Source: Bin87 sp965243255 (lineage in GTDB: Bacteria > Chloroflexota > Dehalococcoidia > Lucifugimonadales > UBA3495). Taken from it: 64,000 bases of DNA. Where the stretch lies: assembly GCA_965243255.1 (NCBI GenBank), contig CBDEUH010000004.1:2728001-2792000 (forward strand), given 5' to 3'. The translations under genes were made by a program, and so were the position numbers. Position 1 is the stretch's first letter; every line of letters begins with the position of its first letter. Below are positions 1 through 8,644 of the stretch, in pieces. Below the pieces are notes generated by a model. The model worked only from the letters and a program-made list of their open reading frames with translations, made no database searches and was not told where the DNA came from.

Positions 1-891
1 CAGCCACGCCTGTCGGTAGGCGATGAGCGTCGGCAGTTCGCGCTGAATCCCGTCGGCGCTAGTGGCGGTGGCGCGGATGCCTCCGGTCGCGTCGTCAAGC
101 CACAGCGTGACGGCGCTCTCGCCCACGGTGGCGTGGATGGTCTCGCCGGAAGCGGCGCGTTGGTAGGGCCAGGCGGCGGCAGCGTCGCCGACGACTACTG
201 CCACCAAGTGCTCCGGGCCGGGCCGCCGGCCGCGGAAGGGCGGCGCCGGTTCATCGACCACCAGCGCCAGCGTGTCGGGATGGGCCGTTCGCCATTCCCG
301 CCAGGTGGTCAGTTGGGACGGCAGCAGCGACAGCGTGCGGCCGGCGGCCGGGCCGGCGATGGCCATGCCGAGGGGCTGAGACCACACGCTGCCGGAGCCG
401 TGGTCGTACCAGGTCATTGCCCCCTGGTACAGCGCGCCCTGGTTGCCGAACACCAGGGCGCTCCCCGTCGCGTCCATGGGCCGCCGGTGAACCAGCGCGG
501 TGTAGCAGCGGGGACACCAACTGACCAGCACCGGCACGTCGCCCACCACGTCGTTGACCATCTCCCGGGTGTACAGGATGCCGGCGGGATAGGCCCGGGC
601 GTCGCCGTTGATGGATAGCACGATGACCAGTTCGTCGTCGGGCAGGGACGCCTGCGGCGCAGCTACGAACTCCGGGGCGTAGATGGGCGGAATGTCGTCG
701 GGGCGGAGCAGCTGTACGTAGTCTGCGTCGGAGAATCCGGCAGCGGCCCGGCCATCGGCGCCGATGATTTCATCGTAGGCGCCGGCGAACTCGCCCACCG
801 AAGCGGCTGGCGACGTCGGTTCCGGCGGGCTGCAGGCCAGCAGCAGCAGGGCGGTGACCAAGATAGAGCGGAGGGCATTGGGTGAAGGCAT
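1..891 (-). CDS. DUF3179-family lipoprotein (C-terminus off the left edge)
   Basis: I translated this myself because the frame is open to the window edge. The N-terminus is a lipoprotein signal (LLLLACS, lipid-attachment Cys20). The rest matches the DUF3179 pattern: a segment AYPAGILYTREMVNDVVGDV near residues 100-119, then VPVLVSWCPRC with Cys126 and Cys129, then a VFGNQGALY...WYDHGSGSVWSQ stretch. The biochemical role of DUF3179 is not known to me. An in-frame ATG lies 9 nt upstream at 900, so the start is uncertain by three codons. It lies 63 bp downstream of the zinc permease in the same direction, so it may be cotranscribed. At least 297 codons are present. Confidence 0.8.
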   Translation of the reverse strand, partial: MPSPNALRSILVTALLLLACSPPEPTSPAASVGEFAGAYDEIIGADGRAAAGFSDADYVQLLRPDDIPPIYAPEFVAAPQASLPDDELVIVLSINGDARAYPAGILYTREMVNDVVGDVPVLVSWCPRCYTALVHRRPMDATGSALVFGNQGALYQGAMTWYDHGSGSVWSQPLGMAIAGPAAGRTLSLLPSQLTTWREWRTAHPDTLALVVDEPAPPFRGRRPGPEHLVAVVVGDAAAAWPYQRAASGETIHATVGESAVTLWLDDATGGIRATATSADGIQRELPTLIAYRQAWL

Positions 892-954
892 ACCGCACAT
901 TGTACGGGCATGCGGTACCCTCGCCCCAGGCTTCCTCCATCAAGGGAAAGGGAG

Positions 955-1824
955 TTATGCAGTGGGCTGGGGCTGGGGAACGCGGCGGAGACGGGAAATC
1001 AGCCCCCAGCGGCGGGGCGACGCGGCCACGGTAATCAGCAGCAGGCCGACCGACACCACCACGATGGCCGGTCCGGTGGGCAGGTTGAAGTGGAAGGACA
1101 GGTACAGCCCGATTACGATGGCGGCCAGGGCGGCGCCTACGGTTGCGACCATCATGCTGGCGAGACGCCGGGCCAGCAGGCTGCCGGTAACCGCCGGCAC
1201 CACCAGCAGCGACATTACCATCACGTTGCCGACGGTCTTCAGCGCGGCTACCGTGGTCAGCGCCACCAGCAGCGGCAGCAGGTATTCCAGGAAGCGTACC
1301 GGCAGGCCCGATGCCTCGGCCACGGCGGAGTCGTAGGTGGTGAAGACCAGTTCCTTATAGAGAAGACTCACCACGAGAATGATGCCTCCGGCCAGCAGCC
1401 CCACCGCCAGCGCATCGTTCCACGAAGCGCCGAGGACATGACCGAAGAGGATGCCGAGCAGGTCTCCGGAGTAATTTTCCGACAGGTTGATCAGGATTAT
1501 CCCCACCGCGAATCCCCCGGCGAAAAGAACTCCGATAATCGCGTCCAGGCGTATGCCGGCTCGTCGGGAGATTAGGGATATTCCGAGGGATGCCGGCACG
1601 GCCCAGATGAGCGCCCCCAGGAAGATATTGACGCCGAAGAGAAAAGCGGCCGCCATGCCGGTCAGCGCTGAGTGGGCGATGGCATCACCCAGGAAGGCCA
1701 TGCCTCGCAGCACGACAAAGGTGCCGACTACGCCGCAGGCGGTGCCCGCCAAAGCCGATACCAGCAGCGCCCGCTGCATGAAACCGTATTGCATGGGTTC
1801 GATGATCCATTCAAGCATGGCCAC
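955..1824 (-). CDS. aztB: Metal (zinc) ABC transporter permease, ABC-3/ZnuB-AztB family
   Basis: Integral membrane subunit of a zinc or manganese importer, 289 aa, with about eight hydrophobic segments. It has the family block GVVGTFVVLRGMAFLGDAIAHSAL near residues 33-56 and an SLLVVPAVTGSLLARRL-type segment later. The predicted start is a GTG preceded by GGAG; an ATG two codons inside (1818) is the alternative. It follows the zinc-binding lipoprotein by 85 bp, a gap that holds a short GC-rich hairpin repeat. The assignment as the AztB type rests on the neighbour, which combines AztC and AztD domains. No ATP-binding subunit gene is next to it in this window, although the transporter needs one. 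Confidence 0.85.
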   Translation of the reverse strand: MAMLEWIIEPMQYGFMQRALLVSALAGTACGVVGTFVVLRGMAFLGDAIAHSALTGMAAAFLFGVNIFLGALIWAVPASLGISLISRRAGIRLDAIIGVLFAGGFAVGIILINLSENYSGDLLGILFGHVLGASWNDALAVGLLAGGIILVVSLLYKELVFTTYDSAVAEASGLPVRFLEYLLPLLVALTTVAALKTVGNVMVMSLLVVPAVTGSLLARRLASMMVATVGAALAAIVIGLYLSFHFNLPTGPAIVVVSVGLLLITVAASPRRWGLISRLRRVPQPQPTA

Positions 1825-1865
1825 TCATTCTCCACGGTTAGCGCGCGGCGATGGCTATGAAATTC

Positions 1866-1889
1866 AGGGGCGGATGGTCGTCCGCCCCT
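1866..1889. repeat. GGGGCG hairpin repeat, copy 1
   Basis: Arms AGGGGCGGA and TCCGCCCCT flank a 6-nt loop. It lies between the zinc-binding lipoprotein and the permease. Similar hairpins with a TAGGGGCG...CGCCCCTA core occur at 12379, 15017 and 27440. It could weaken transcription or stabilise the upstream mRNA, but there is no U-tract. Confidence 0.7.
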
Positions 1890-1909
1890 TGCTCGCTGCG
1901 TTGCTGCGC

Positions 1910-4291
1910 CTAGCGTAACAGCTCGGCCAGAGAGTCCGCATTCGCGCGCATCATCCCGATATAGTCAGGATATTCGTCGTCGGTCAGGGCGCGGATGAGG
2001 CCGACGGAAACGTCGGCATCCCGGGCAACCTGTTCCAGGGCGTCGTCGGAGAACTGGGGCTCGGCAAAGACTGCGGGCAGGCCCTCGTGTTCCACCAGCT
2101 CCAGCACGCGCACGATGTCGTCTGGGGACACGTCCCCGCCGTGGCCGCCCACGAAGGCCATCACTTCCATGTCGTAGCGGCTGGCGAAGTAGCCGAAAGC
2201 GTCGTGGAAGGTAACTATCACCCGGTGGTCATCGGGGATGCCGGCCAGGGCGTCGGCGATGTAGGCGTCCAGCGCTTCCAGTTCGACGATGTAGGCGGCG
2301 GCATTGTCCCGATACACGCTGGCGTTATCCGGGTCAGCGGCGGCCAGGCCGTCGGCTATCTGGTTGACGTAGTGGACTGCCAGGCGGGGATTCAGCCAGA
2401 AGTGAGGGTCGCCGGCGCCGTGGTCGTGACCGTGCCCATGGTCGTCGTGGCCGTGGTCATCGTGCCCTTCCTCTTCGTGCCCACCTTCGCCCAGGATCCC
2501 GACGAAGGCAATCTTGGTCGGCATGCCGTCCACTTCCCAGTGATTCACTTCTTCCAGGTCGTGGGCGTCCAGGGCGATGACTTCGCCGGCCATCGAGTTG
2601 GTAATGAAAATGTGGTCGGGGGCCGTAGCGATGTGGGGCCGGGCCCAGAAGCCGGGATCGATATCGTCCGAGAGAATCTCGGTGGTAGAGGCCAGCAGGT
2701 CGGCGTCGTGGGCGTCGTACAGGCGAATTTCGCCGTCGCTCATCACCACTATCAGCAGCTCGCCGTCGTGGCTGATGGCTACCTGTATCGGACGCAGCGA
2801 GTCGCTGGCCGGTATCAACTGCTCCATCTCGCCCTCTTCCGCCTCGACCATGTACAGGCCGACCGCGGAGCCCAGGGCGAAGAAGTGGTCCAGGCCGTGG
2901 TAGCCCCAAACAGAGGTGAGCCGGAAGTCGTTGGGCGAGCCGGCCGGCGCGGCGATGAACCAATCCTCATAGTCGCCGTCGTGGGCTTCCAGGACCAGCA
3001 CGCCGCCGGTGCAGCCGAACACGGCCATGTGGCCGTTGCCGGCGTCGCCGTGGAGGTCGGGACAGCCCGCATCGGCGGTGTACAGCGCATGGCCGTCCAG
3101 GTCCCAAATCTCCGCGCCGATGGGCAGGCGGTAGTCCTGCGGGTTGGAGTCGAAATCGGGGTGCTGGATGGTAACCGCGAACAGGTCGTCCTCCAGGGGA
3201 ATGGCGGCGCCGTGGTGGGGGCCGGCGTTGAGGATCGTGGGAGTGTAGGAATCGCCGTCGTGCTCCAGTTCGTGTTCGTTAATCAGGGCAATGTCGCCGG
3301 AACCGTCGTAGTAGATGGTGGCCCACTCGCCGCTGATATACATGTGTACCGGACGGTCGCCGGACAAGTCGAGGTTGACGGCGCTGGCTTCGGCTTCCAC
3401 CAGGTCGAAGTGGTCGCCGTGTTCTTCCAGGTAGATGCCGCCATCCAAAACGGTGACGTTGTTGGCGTCGCTGGACACCGCGATGGCGAAACGTCCGCTG
3501 GCGGTGGGGTAGATGCGTCCGGCCCGGGAACCCAGGTCAAATTCGTCCTGGTGCACGGCGCCGGATTCCAGGTCGATGACGGACAGGCCGGAGCCTTCAC
3601 CGTCGCCAATGAGCAACCGGCCTTCCAGTTCCACATCATGGTGATCATCGTGGCCGTGGTCGTCGTGGTCATCGTGGTCGGCTTCGGGGAAGGGGAGTTC
3701 AACCAGTTCCTGGGCTTCCAGTCCCTCGGAAGCGATAACCAGCACGGCGTCGGCGGAAACGGCGCTTTCGATCAAATCATCAACTTGCACGGCCAGCTCC
3801 GCGCCGTTGCTGACGATAACGTCGGCCTCGGCGATGCGCACGCTGTCTTGGGGCGAGCTTTGCCAGGAATGGACGTCGCTGCCCGGCGGGACCAGGCTAC
3901 TGATGTTTACCCGGTCGCCGCCGACCTGGGCCACCAGGTCAGCCAGGATCACGTTGCTGGTGACGACGTTGATGGGTTCGGCCGGCGGGGCAGCGCCTCC
4001 CCCGGAACTTGTTCCGGAAGTAGCTCCCGAAGTGGTCCCGGAAGTAGCCCCGGAACCGGAATCGGTGCTAGGCGCGGCAGTGGCAGCGGCCCCGGCAGTA
4101 GAGCCGGTGGCATCGGAACCGGCGGCCGAACCTGCGGTGGCGGACGAGTCAGCCGGAGGGAGCGCGGACTCGTCGCCGCCGCAGGCGGACAAAAATAGCG
4201 CGGCGGCCATGCAGAGCGCGGCGATAACCGCGGCCAGCCGCAGCGTCTTGAAGTTGGCAAAGGGCGTTGAAGGGTTCGTTTGGGCGTTCAT
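1910..4291 (-). CDS. Zinc-binding ABC lipoprotein: AztC/ZnuA fold with nested AztD-like beta-propeller
   Basis: Surface zinc receptor of an ABC importer, 793 aa, about 2.5 times the usual ZnuA length. Order seen: signal with lipobox LFLSAC (Cys37); Ser/Thr/Gly/Ala linker to about residue 104; N-lobe of a ZnuA-like fold (INVVTSNVILADLV, PGSDVHSW with His141); a His/Asp-rich patch at about 204-218; about 380 residues of repeated beta-strand units like the AztD zinc chaperone, including CPDLHGDAGNGHMAVFGC; a second His-rich patch at about 603-625; then the C-lobe from DPHFWLNP (His630) through VTFHDAF (His696) to the end. The propeller thus sits in the histidine-rich metal loop of the binding protein. 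AztC and AztD are normally separate proteins. A clear RBS (GAGGAAG) precedes the ATG. Upstream lie two Zur-box-like sites. Confidence 0.9.
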   Translation of the reverse strand: MNAQTNPSTPFANFKTLRLAAVIAALCMAAALFLSACGGDESALPPADSSATAGSAAGSDATGSTAGAAATAAPSTDSGSGATSGTTSGATSGTSSGGGAAPPAEPINVVTSNVILADLVAQVGGDRVNISSLVPPGSDVHSWQSSPQDSVRIAEADVIVSNGAELAVQVDDLIESAVSADAVLVIASEGLEAQELVELPFPEADHDDHDDHGHDDHHDVELEGRLLIGDGEGSGLSVIDLESGAVHQDEFDLGSRAGRIYPTASGRFAIAVSSDANNVTVLDGGIYLEEHGDHFDLVEAEASAVNLDLSGDRPVHMYISGEWATIYYDGSGDIALINEHELEHDGDSYTPTILNAGPHHGAAIPLEDDLFAVTIQHPDFDSNPQDYRLPIGAEIWDLDGHALYTADAGCPDLHGDAGNGHMAVFGCTGGVLVLEAHDGDYEDWFIAAPAGSPNDFRLTSVWGYHGLDHFFALGSAVGLYMVEAEEGEMEQLIPASDSLRPIQVAISHDGELLIVVMSDGEIRLYDAHDADLLASTTEILSDDIDPGFWARPHIATAPDHIFITNSMAGEVIALDAHDLEEVNHWEVDGMPTKIAFVGILGEGGHEEEGHDDHGHDDHGHGHDHGAGDPHFWLNPRLAVHYVNQIADGLAAADPDNASVYRDNAAAYIVELEALDAYIADALAGIPDDHRVIVTFHDAFGYFASRYDMEVMAFVGGHGGDVSPDDIVRVLELVEHEGLPAVFAEPQFSDDALEQVARDADVSVGLIRALTDDEYPDYIGMMRANADSLAELLR

Positions 4292-4322
4292 TTAATAGCT
4301 TCCTCTCGTGACTTGGTCCTTT

Positions 4323-4366
4323 AGGTACTTGGTATCAATAAATAACCTATTCGATATGCAGTATCA
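4323..4366 (-). promoter_or_regulatory. Candidate Zur operators upstream of the zinc-binding lipoprotein
   Basis: The intergenic region is AT-rich for this genome. Read on the minus strand it holds TGATACTGCATATCG (4352-4366) and TGATACCAAGTACC (4324-4337). Both share the TGATAC half-site with the perfect dyad at the regulator gene (4869-4883). The 15-bp size and TGATA...TATCA ends resemble the cyanobacterial Zur box (TGATAATNATTATCA). Function is inferred. Confidence 0.55.
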
Positions 4367-4398
4367 ATTACATTGTCCAAAAAATTAAAGGAGGCGGC

Positions 4399-4863
4399 TC
4401 ACGCGGCGCAGTCGGTGCAACTGCCGTAAACCTCCAGCCAGTGACCGCTCATCCGAAAGCCGGCGGCGGCGGCGGCGGCGCGCAGCGACTCATCAACGTC
4501 GCAGCCTTCCAGGTCGGCCGATACCCCACAGACGCCGCAAAGCAGGTGATGGTGGTGCCCCTGGCGGCTGAGCTGATAGCGCAATTCCCGGTCCTCCAGC
4601 AAGACGCGACATACCAGGTCGGTTTCCACCAGCAGGCGCAGGCCGCGATACACGGTGGCCCGGCCCACGCAGGGCAGCGCGGCGCACAGTTCCTCGGCAG
4701 TGAAGGGACGCTCCTGGGCGGCGGCGGCGCTGATGACCAAGCGCCGGGGTTCGGTGTCCCGGTAGCCAAGCTGGGAGAGTTGGGATACGATATCATCGAC
4801 CACGGCGGCGGAACGGGGCCGCGGGTGGTCGTGGCCGCTATGCTTGAGGCTGTTAGAGACCAT
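4399..4863 (-). CDS. zur: Fur-family metalloregulator, probable Zur
   Basis: Zinc-responsive repressor of the Fur superfamily, 154 aa from the chosen start. It has a winged-helix DNA-binding domain with recognition helix VGRATVYRGL (66-75), then the dimer domain with HHHHLLCGVCG (His103-106, Cys109, Cys112) and a C-terminal pair CTDC (Cys149, Cys152). The two CxxC pairs form the structural zinc site of many Fur/Zur proteins. A longer frame reaches 4914, but the ATG at 4863 is preferred because GGAG lies 10 nt upstream and the extension would place coding sequence over a perfect 15-bp operator dyad. It sits directly upstream of the zinc-uptake genes, which favours Zur over Fur or PerR. Confidence 0.8.
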   Translation of the reverse strand: MVSNSLKHSGHDHPRPRSAAVVDDIVSQLSQLGYRDTEPRRLVISAAAAQERPFTAEELCAALPCVGRATVYRGLRLLVETDLVCRVLLEDRELRYQLSRQGHHHHLLCGVCGVSADLEGCDVDESLRAAAAAAGFRMSGHWLEVYGSCTDCAA

Positions 4864-4868
4864 CGATT

Positions 4869-4883
4869 TGATACTCCGTATCA
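4869..4883 (-). promoter_or_regulatory. Perfect 15-bp dyad at the regulator start, candidate Zur box
   Basis: TGATACTCCGTATCA is a perfect 6-3-6 inverted repeat ending 5 bp before the chosen start codon. On the coding strand its centre reads GGAG, so the operator appears to include the ribosome-binding site of the regulator gene. This suggests autorepression. Related half-sites precede the zinc-binding lipoprotein. Confidence 0.6.
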
Positions 4884-4915
4884 GTACGGTAACAGCCATC
4901 CGGGGGGCTGTCAAG

Positions 4916-5755
4916 TCATTTTTGGTTTCGCCGGCCGTGGAACAGATACTGCTGGGAGTAACCGGCGTACTGGCCGAAGTAGTCCTGCGCCCATTCTACC
5001 ATCGCTCGGTCGGGCGGCTTCTTCTGCATCGGAAAGTACCACTCGGCCAATGCCCGCCGCACCCACACGTCCACCGGGAAAGCTTCCAGCTTCTCCAGGG
5101 AGAACACGGCGATGCAGTCGGCGATCTTCGCGCCGATGCCATAGCACTCCATAAGCCGCGCCTTGGCATCGGCATAGGGCCGGCGTATCAGTTCGTCTAG
5201 GTCCAGGGCGCCGTCGCACACCTGCTCGGCGGCGGCGATCACGTACGGGGCGCGGAAGCCCAGGCCCAACTCCCGCAGCCGAGCCTCGCCGGCCGACGCC
5301 AGCCCCTGGGCCGACGGAAACGTATGCCGCACCTCTCCGTCCAGCTCCAGCGGGTCGCCCAGGCTGTCCGCCATCGCCTCCATATTCTGGTGGATGCGCG
5401 GGATGTTGGAAGTGGAGGAGCAGATGAAGGCAACGGTGCACTCCCACGGCTCCTGCCGCAGGATCCGCAGGCCCGGGTAGGCGTCAACCATCTCGGCCAC
5501 CCGGCGGTCCCGGCAGATGTCGGCGTAGATCGCGTCGATGTCGTCGTCCAGCCGGAAGTAGGCGCGCAGCAGCGACTCGGTATTGCCGCCGCCGGTAACC
5601 CGGTATTCCAGCCCGGCGTGGTTCTGGCGCAGGTGAAGCAGGGAATCGCCCAGGACGCCGGAGTACCAGCCGTTGCTCAGTTTCCGCCAGCGATGCGCCT
5701 GCCCGCTTTCCAGGCTTTCGGCCAAATCGAAGGGCTGGTGGATGGGCAGCAGCAT
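4916..5755 (-). CDS. ogg: OGG1-type 8-oxoguanine DNA glycosylase/AP lyase
   Basis: Base-excision repair enzyme that removes 8-oxoguanine and nicks the abasic site; 279 aa, usual for bacterial OGG1-like proteins. Visible: an N-terminal beta domain (residues 1-105), the SSTSNIPRI segment (113-121) that corresponds to the OGG1 NNR(N)I region, and the helix-hairpin-helix LMECYGIGAKIADCIAVFSL with catalytic Lys210, followed by FPVDVW with the catalytic Asp229. The upstream helicase gene ends 4 bp before this start, so the two are probably cotranscribed as a repair pair. Confidence 0.9.
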   Translation of the reverse strand: MLLPIHQPFDLAESLESGQAHRWRKLSNGWYSGVLGDSLLHLRQNHAGLEYRVTGGGNTESLLRAYFRLDDDIDAIYADICRDRRVAEMVDAYPGLRILRQEPWECTVAFICSSTSNIPRIHQNMEAMADSLGDPLELDGEVRHTFPSAQGLASAGEARLRELGLGFRAPYVIAAAEQVCDGALDLDELIRRPYADAKARLMECYGIGAKIADCIAVFSLEKLEAFPVDVWVRRALAEWYFPMQKKPPDRAMVEWAQDYFGQYAGYSQQYLFHGRRNQK

Positions 5756-5759
5756 GGCG

Positions 5760-8627
5760 TTACAGGTTCAGCCACTGCGCAGCCTGCCGGCCGGTGCTGG
5801 CCACGCTGGACTGCTGGATGGTGCAGGGCGGCAGCGCGTTGAGGAAGCGGTCGCCGTAGTTAGCCGTCTGGATGCGCCGGTCCAGGATGACCACGGCGCC
5901 CCGGTCGGTCTTGCTGCGGATGAGCCGGCCGAAACCCTGGCGGAAACGCAGCACCGCGTTGGGCACCTGGTAGTCGTTGAAGGGATTGTTGTAGAGGTTG
6001 CCCCTGGCCTTGATAATCGGGTCGTTGGGCACCGGGAAGGGCAGCCGGCACAAGAGCAGCGCGCGCAGGATGCCCGAATCCAGGTCAACGCCCTCCCAGA
6101 AGCTGGCCGTGCCCAGCAGGACGGCCCGAGGGTCCGATTGCAGCCGGTCGATGAGCTGGCGGGGGGTGCCATCGATGCCCTGGGCCAGCACCGCGATTCC
6201 CTCGGCCCGCAGCTGGCCGCGAACCCGGTAGGATGCGTCGCGCAGGGCGTTGTGAGAAGTGAACAGCGCCAGCAGGTGGCCGTCCAGCTCCCGGGCCATG
6301 TTGATGATCACTTGGGCCGTACCCTGGGCGTGGTCGGCGGCGCGGCGGGGGTCGGGCAGGTCGTCGGGCACCAGGAGCAGCGTGTTGCGACGGTAGTTGA
6401 ATGGGCTGTCCACCAGCAGTTCGTCGCTGTCCTCCGGGAAACCCATCCGCTGGCGAAGGAAGTCAAATGTGGCGTCGGCGGCCAGCGTGGCGCTGGTCAG
6501 GATCACTGATTCCTTTTCCGCGAAGAGCTTTTCGGCCAGGATGGGGCCCACGGCCAGCGGCGTGGAGTGCACGGTGAGGCTGCGGCGCACCACGTCCAGC
6601 CACTGGATTTGCTGTTCGTCATAGCGACCGAAAACCGACGCCAGGTTATCGTTAATCTGGGTGATGGCCTCGGCGGCGCCGGCCAGTTCTACGGCGGGCG
6701 CGTCGTCGGGCAGGGCGAACCATCCGTCGCTGACGGCGCGCTGCAAGGCGGCCAGCCCGTTGACGCACTCCCGCAGGAAGACCGACAACGATTCCCACTC
6801 AATGGCCGTCAGGCTCCAGGTGCGGGTCTGCCGCGCGCCCTGGTCCAGCGTCAGCGGCTGGCGTTCCTGCTCGGCCCGGTTGGCGCCGTCGGAGCGGGAG
6901 CCGCTGCGATGCAACCCGTCGATGGCCTCCCACAGCCGCTGCCAGGCCTGGCCCGCCTGGTTGCAGGCGGCGGAAGCGTTGGCGATGGCGTCCCTGGCCC
7001 GTGGCGCGTCGGGTGCGTCGCCCAGGCGACCGGACGCGGCGTTGAGATGATTGATGACCCGATAGACCCCTTCCAGCTCCTGGGTAAGCACGCTTTCGGT
7101 TATTTCAAAGCCCAACTGCCGGCTGGCCTCTTCTTCCAGGTGATGCGCTTCGTCGATGATGAGACGCTGGTAATCTTGCAGCACGGTGCCGCCCACGGCC
7201 AGGTCGGCCAGCAGCAGCGCGTGATTGATGACCAGCACGTGGGCCGATTCGGCCCGCTGGCGAGCCTGGCGCAGGAAGCAGGGGGAGCCGTCGCGGAAAG
7301 CGGGGCAACCCTCCATCGCGTCGGCGCAGATGCGCGACCAGGCGGCCCAGTCCTGCAGGTGCAGGTTCAGCTGCGTCCGGTCGCCGTCTGCGGTATCGTC
7401 CAGCCACACGGCGGTCTTCCCGATAACCCGCGCTTCGTCCTCGTTGAGGCTGTCGAAGCTCCCCAGGTTGTTCCAGCGATGCAGGCAGACGTAGTTGGAG
7501 CGTCCCTTGAGCTGCGCCGCCCTCACCACGCCCGGCTCCAGGATGCCGGCCTCTTCCAGGATGCCGATGACGGCGGGGATGTCCTTGTCCATCAACTGCT
7601 CTTGCAGGTTGATGGTGTTGGTAGAGACTACGACTCGCTGGCCCTTGGCGGCGGCGTAGAGCACGGCCGGCAGCAGGTAGGCGATGCTTTTGCCGATGCC
7701 GGTGCCGCCCTCCACAATCAGCTTGCGCCCCTGGTAGATGGCGCGGGTGACGGCCTTGAGCATCTCCGCCTGCTGGGGGCGGTTTTCAAAGCCGGGGAAG
7801 GATTGGGCGAAGATGCCGTCGGGCGCCAGCAACTCCTCAACCTGTTGCTCGGAAAGCGGGCGACGGACGGCGTTGGCGGCGGGGGCATCGTCGGGGCCGT
7901 CGGGGGACTGCTCGGAGAGTCGTTGGGACAGCGCGGCCAGGTCAAGGCCGCTGACGGTGCTGGCGTTGGCGGCGTCGGACCGGGCGGCGTTGGCGCCGGC
8001 GGCGTGGGGAATCAATCCCTCCAGCAGGTCGGCGACGGAGGCGTTGGCGGCCCGGGCGGCCCGGGCGATGTAGGCGACCTTGGCGGCCGAGTGTCCGGCG
8101 CCCATTTCCAGCAGACGGTGGAACACCTGGGCGGTGGCTTCGGCGTCGCCCAGGGCCCGGTGCTTTTCGTGGAGGACGTTGAGGCGGCGCGCCAACTCGG
8201 TCAGGTTGTACTCTGCGATGGTGGGCAGGAAGATGCACGCCAGGTCCCAGGTGTTGTAGCGCCGGTTGTGCAGTGGCAGGCCGTGGGAGTTGAGAAAGTC
8301 CAGGTCGAAGGCAACGTTGTGCCCCACGATGGGCAGGTTTCCGATAAAGTCGGCGAACCGGCCGGCCACCTGGTGAAAAGCCGGCGCGCGCCGCACCTGC
8401 TCGTCGCTGATGCCCGTGAGCTGTTGGATAAACGGGGGGATTTTGCGTCCGGGATTGACGAAGGTCTGGAACCGTTCCAGGGCCTCACCCTGGCGGAACC
8501 GCACCGCGCCCAGCTCGATGATGGTGTCGGCGTTGGCGTTGAGTCCGGTGGTCTCCAGGTCGATGCAAACGAATTCCTGGGTGAAGGGATCGATCTGCCA
8601 GCTGCTCAGGACGGATGCTTGTACCAT
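5760..8627 (-). CDS. dinG: DinG-family ATP-dependent helicase with N-terminal DnaQ-like exonuclease domain
   Basis: Superfamily 2 XPD/DinG-like helicase, 955 aa. Residues about 15-175 form a DEDD 3'-5' exonuclease domain (CIDLETTG with Asp23 and Glu25; later GHNVAFDLDFL). The helicase part starts near 260: Walker A GGTGIGKS, four cysteines between motifs I and II (YVC, RIC, EGC, SPC) that fit the iron-sulfur cluster of DinG/XPD, Walker B IIDEAHHLEEEA, and motif VI GFGRLIRSKTDRG near the C-terminus. This exonuclease-helicase fusion is the form common in Gram-positive-type bacteria. The likely role is unwinding of damaged DNA or D-loop/R-loop structures. The glycosylase gene follows after 4 bp. 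Confidence 0.93.
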   Translation of the reverse strand: MVQASVLSSWQIDPFTQEFVCIDLETTGLNANADTIIELGAVRFRQGEALERFQTFVNPGRKIPPFIQQLTGISDEQVRRAPAFHQVAGRFADFIGNLPIVGHNVAFDLDFLNSHGLPLHNRRYNTWDLACIFLPTIAEYNLTELARRLNVLHEKHRALGDAEATAQVFHRLLEMGAGHSAAKVAYIARAARAANASVADLLEGLIPHAAGANAARSDAANASTVSGLDLAALSQRLSEQSPDGPDDAPAANAVRRPLSEQQVEELLAPDGIFAQSFPGFENRPQQAEMLKAVTRAIYQGRKLIVEGGTGIGKSIAYLLPAVLYAAAKGQRVVVSTNTINLQEQLMDKDIPAVIGILEEAGILEPGVVRAAQLKGRSNYVCLHRWNNLGSFDSLNEDEARVIGKTAVWLDDTADGDRTQLNLHLQDWAAWSRICADAMEGCPAFRDGSPCFLRQARQRAESAHVLVINHALLLADLAVGGTVLQDYQRLIIDEAHHLEEEASRQLGFEITESVLTQELEGVYRVINHLNAASGRLGDAPDAPRARDAIANASAACNQAGQAWQRLWEAIDGLHRSGSRSDGANRAEQERQPLTLDQGARQTRTWSLTAIEWESLSVFLRECVNGLAALQRAVSDGWFALPDDAPAVELAGAAEAITQINDNLASVFGRYDEQQIQWLDVVRRSLTVHSTPLAVGPILAEKLFAEKESVILTSATLAADATFDFLRQRMGFPEDSDELLVDSPFNYRRNTLLLVPDDLPDPRRAADHAQGTAQVIINMARELDGHLLALFTSHNALRDASYRVRGQLRAEGIAVLAQGIDGTPRQLIDRLQSDPRAVLLGTASFWEGVDLDSGILRALLLCRLPFPVPNDPIIKARGNLYNNPFNDYQVPNAVLRFRQGFGRLIRSKTDRGAVVILDRRIQTANYGDRFLNALPPCTIQQSSVASTGRQAAQWLNL

Positions 8628-8644
8628 CGGGACTGTCCGCGCGG

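Noticed and set aside
2087..4198. 703-codon plus-strand open frame opposite the zinc receptor
   Set aside because: It is the mirror of a GC-rich gene with strong codon bias; its Val/Gly/Ala-rich sequence has no domain, whereas the minus strand gives a lipoprotein with zinc-binding motifs.
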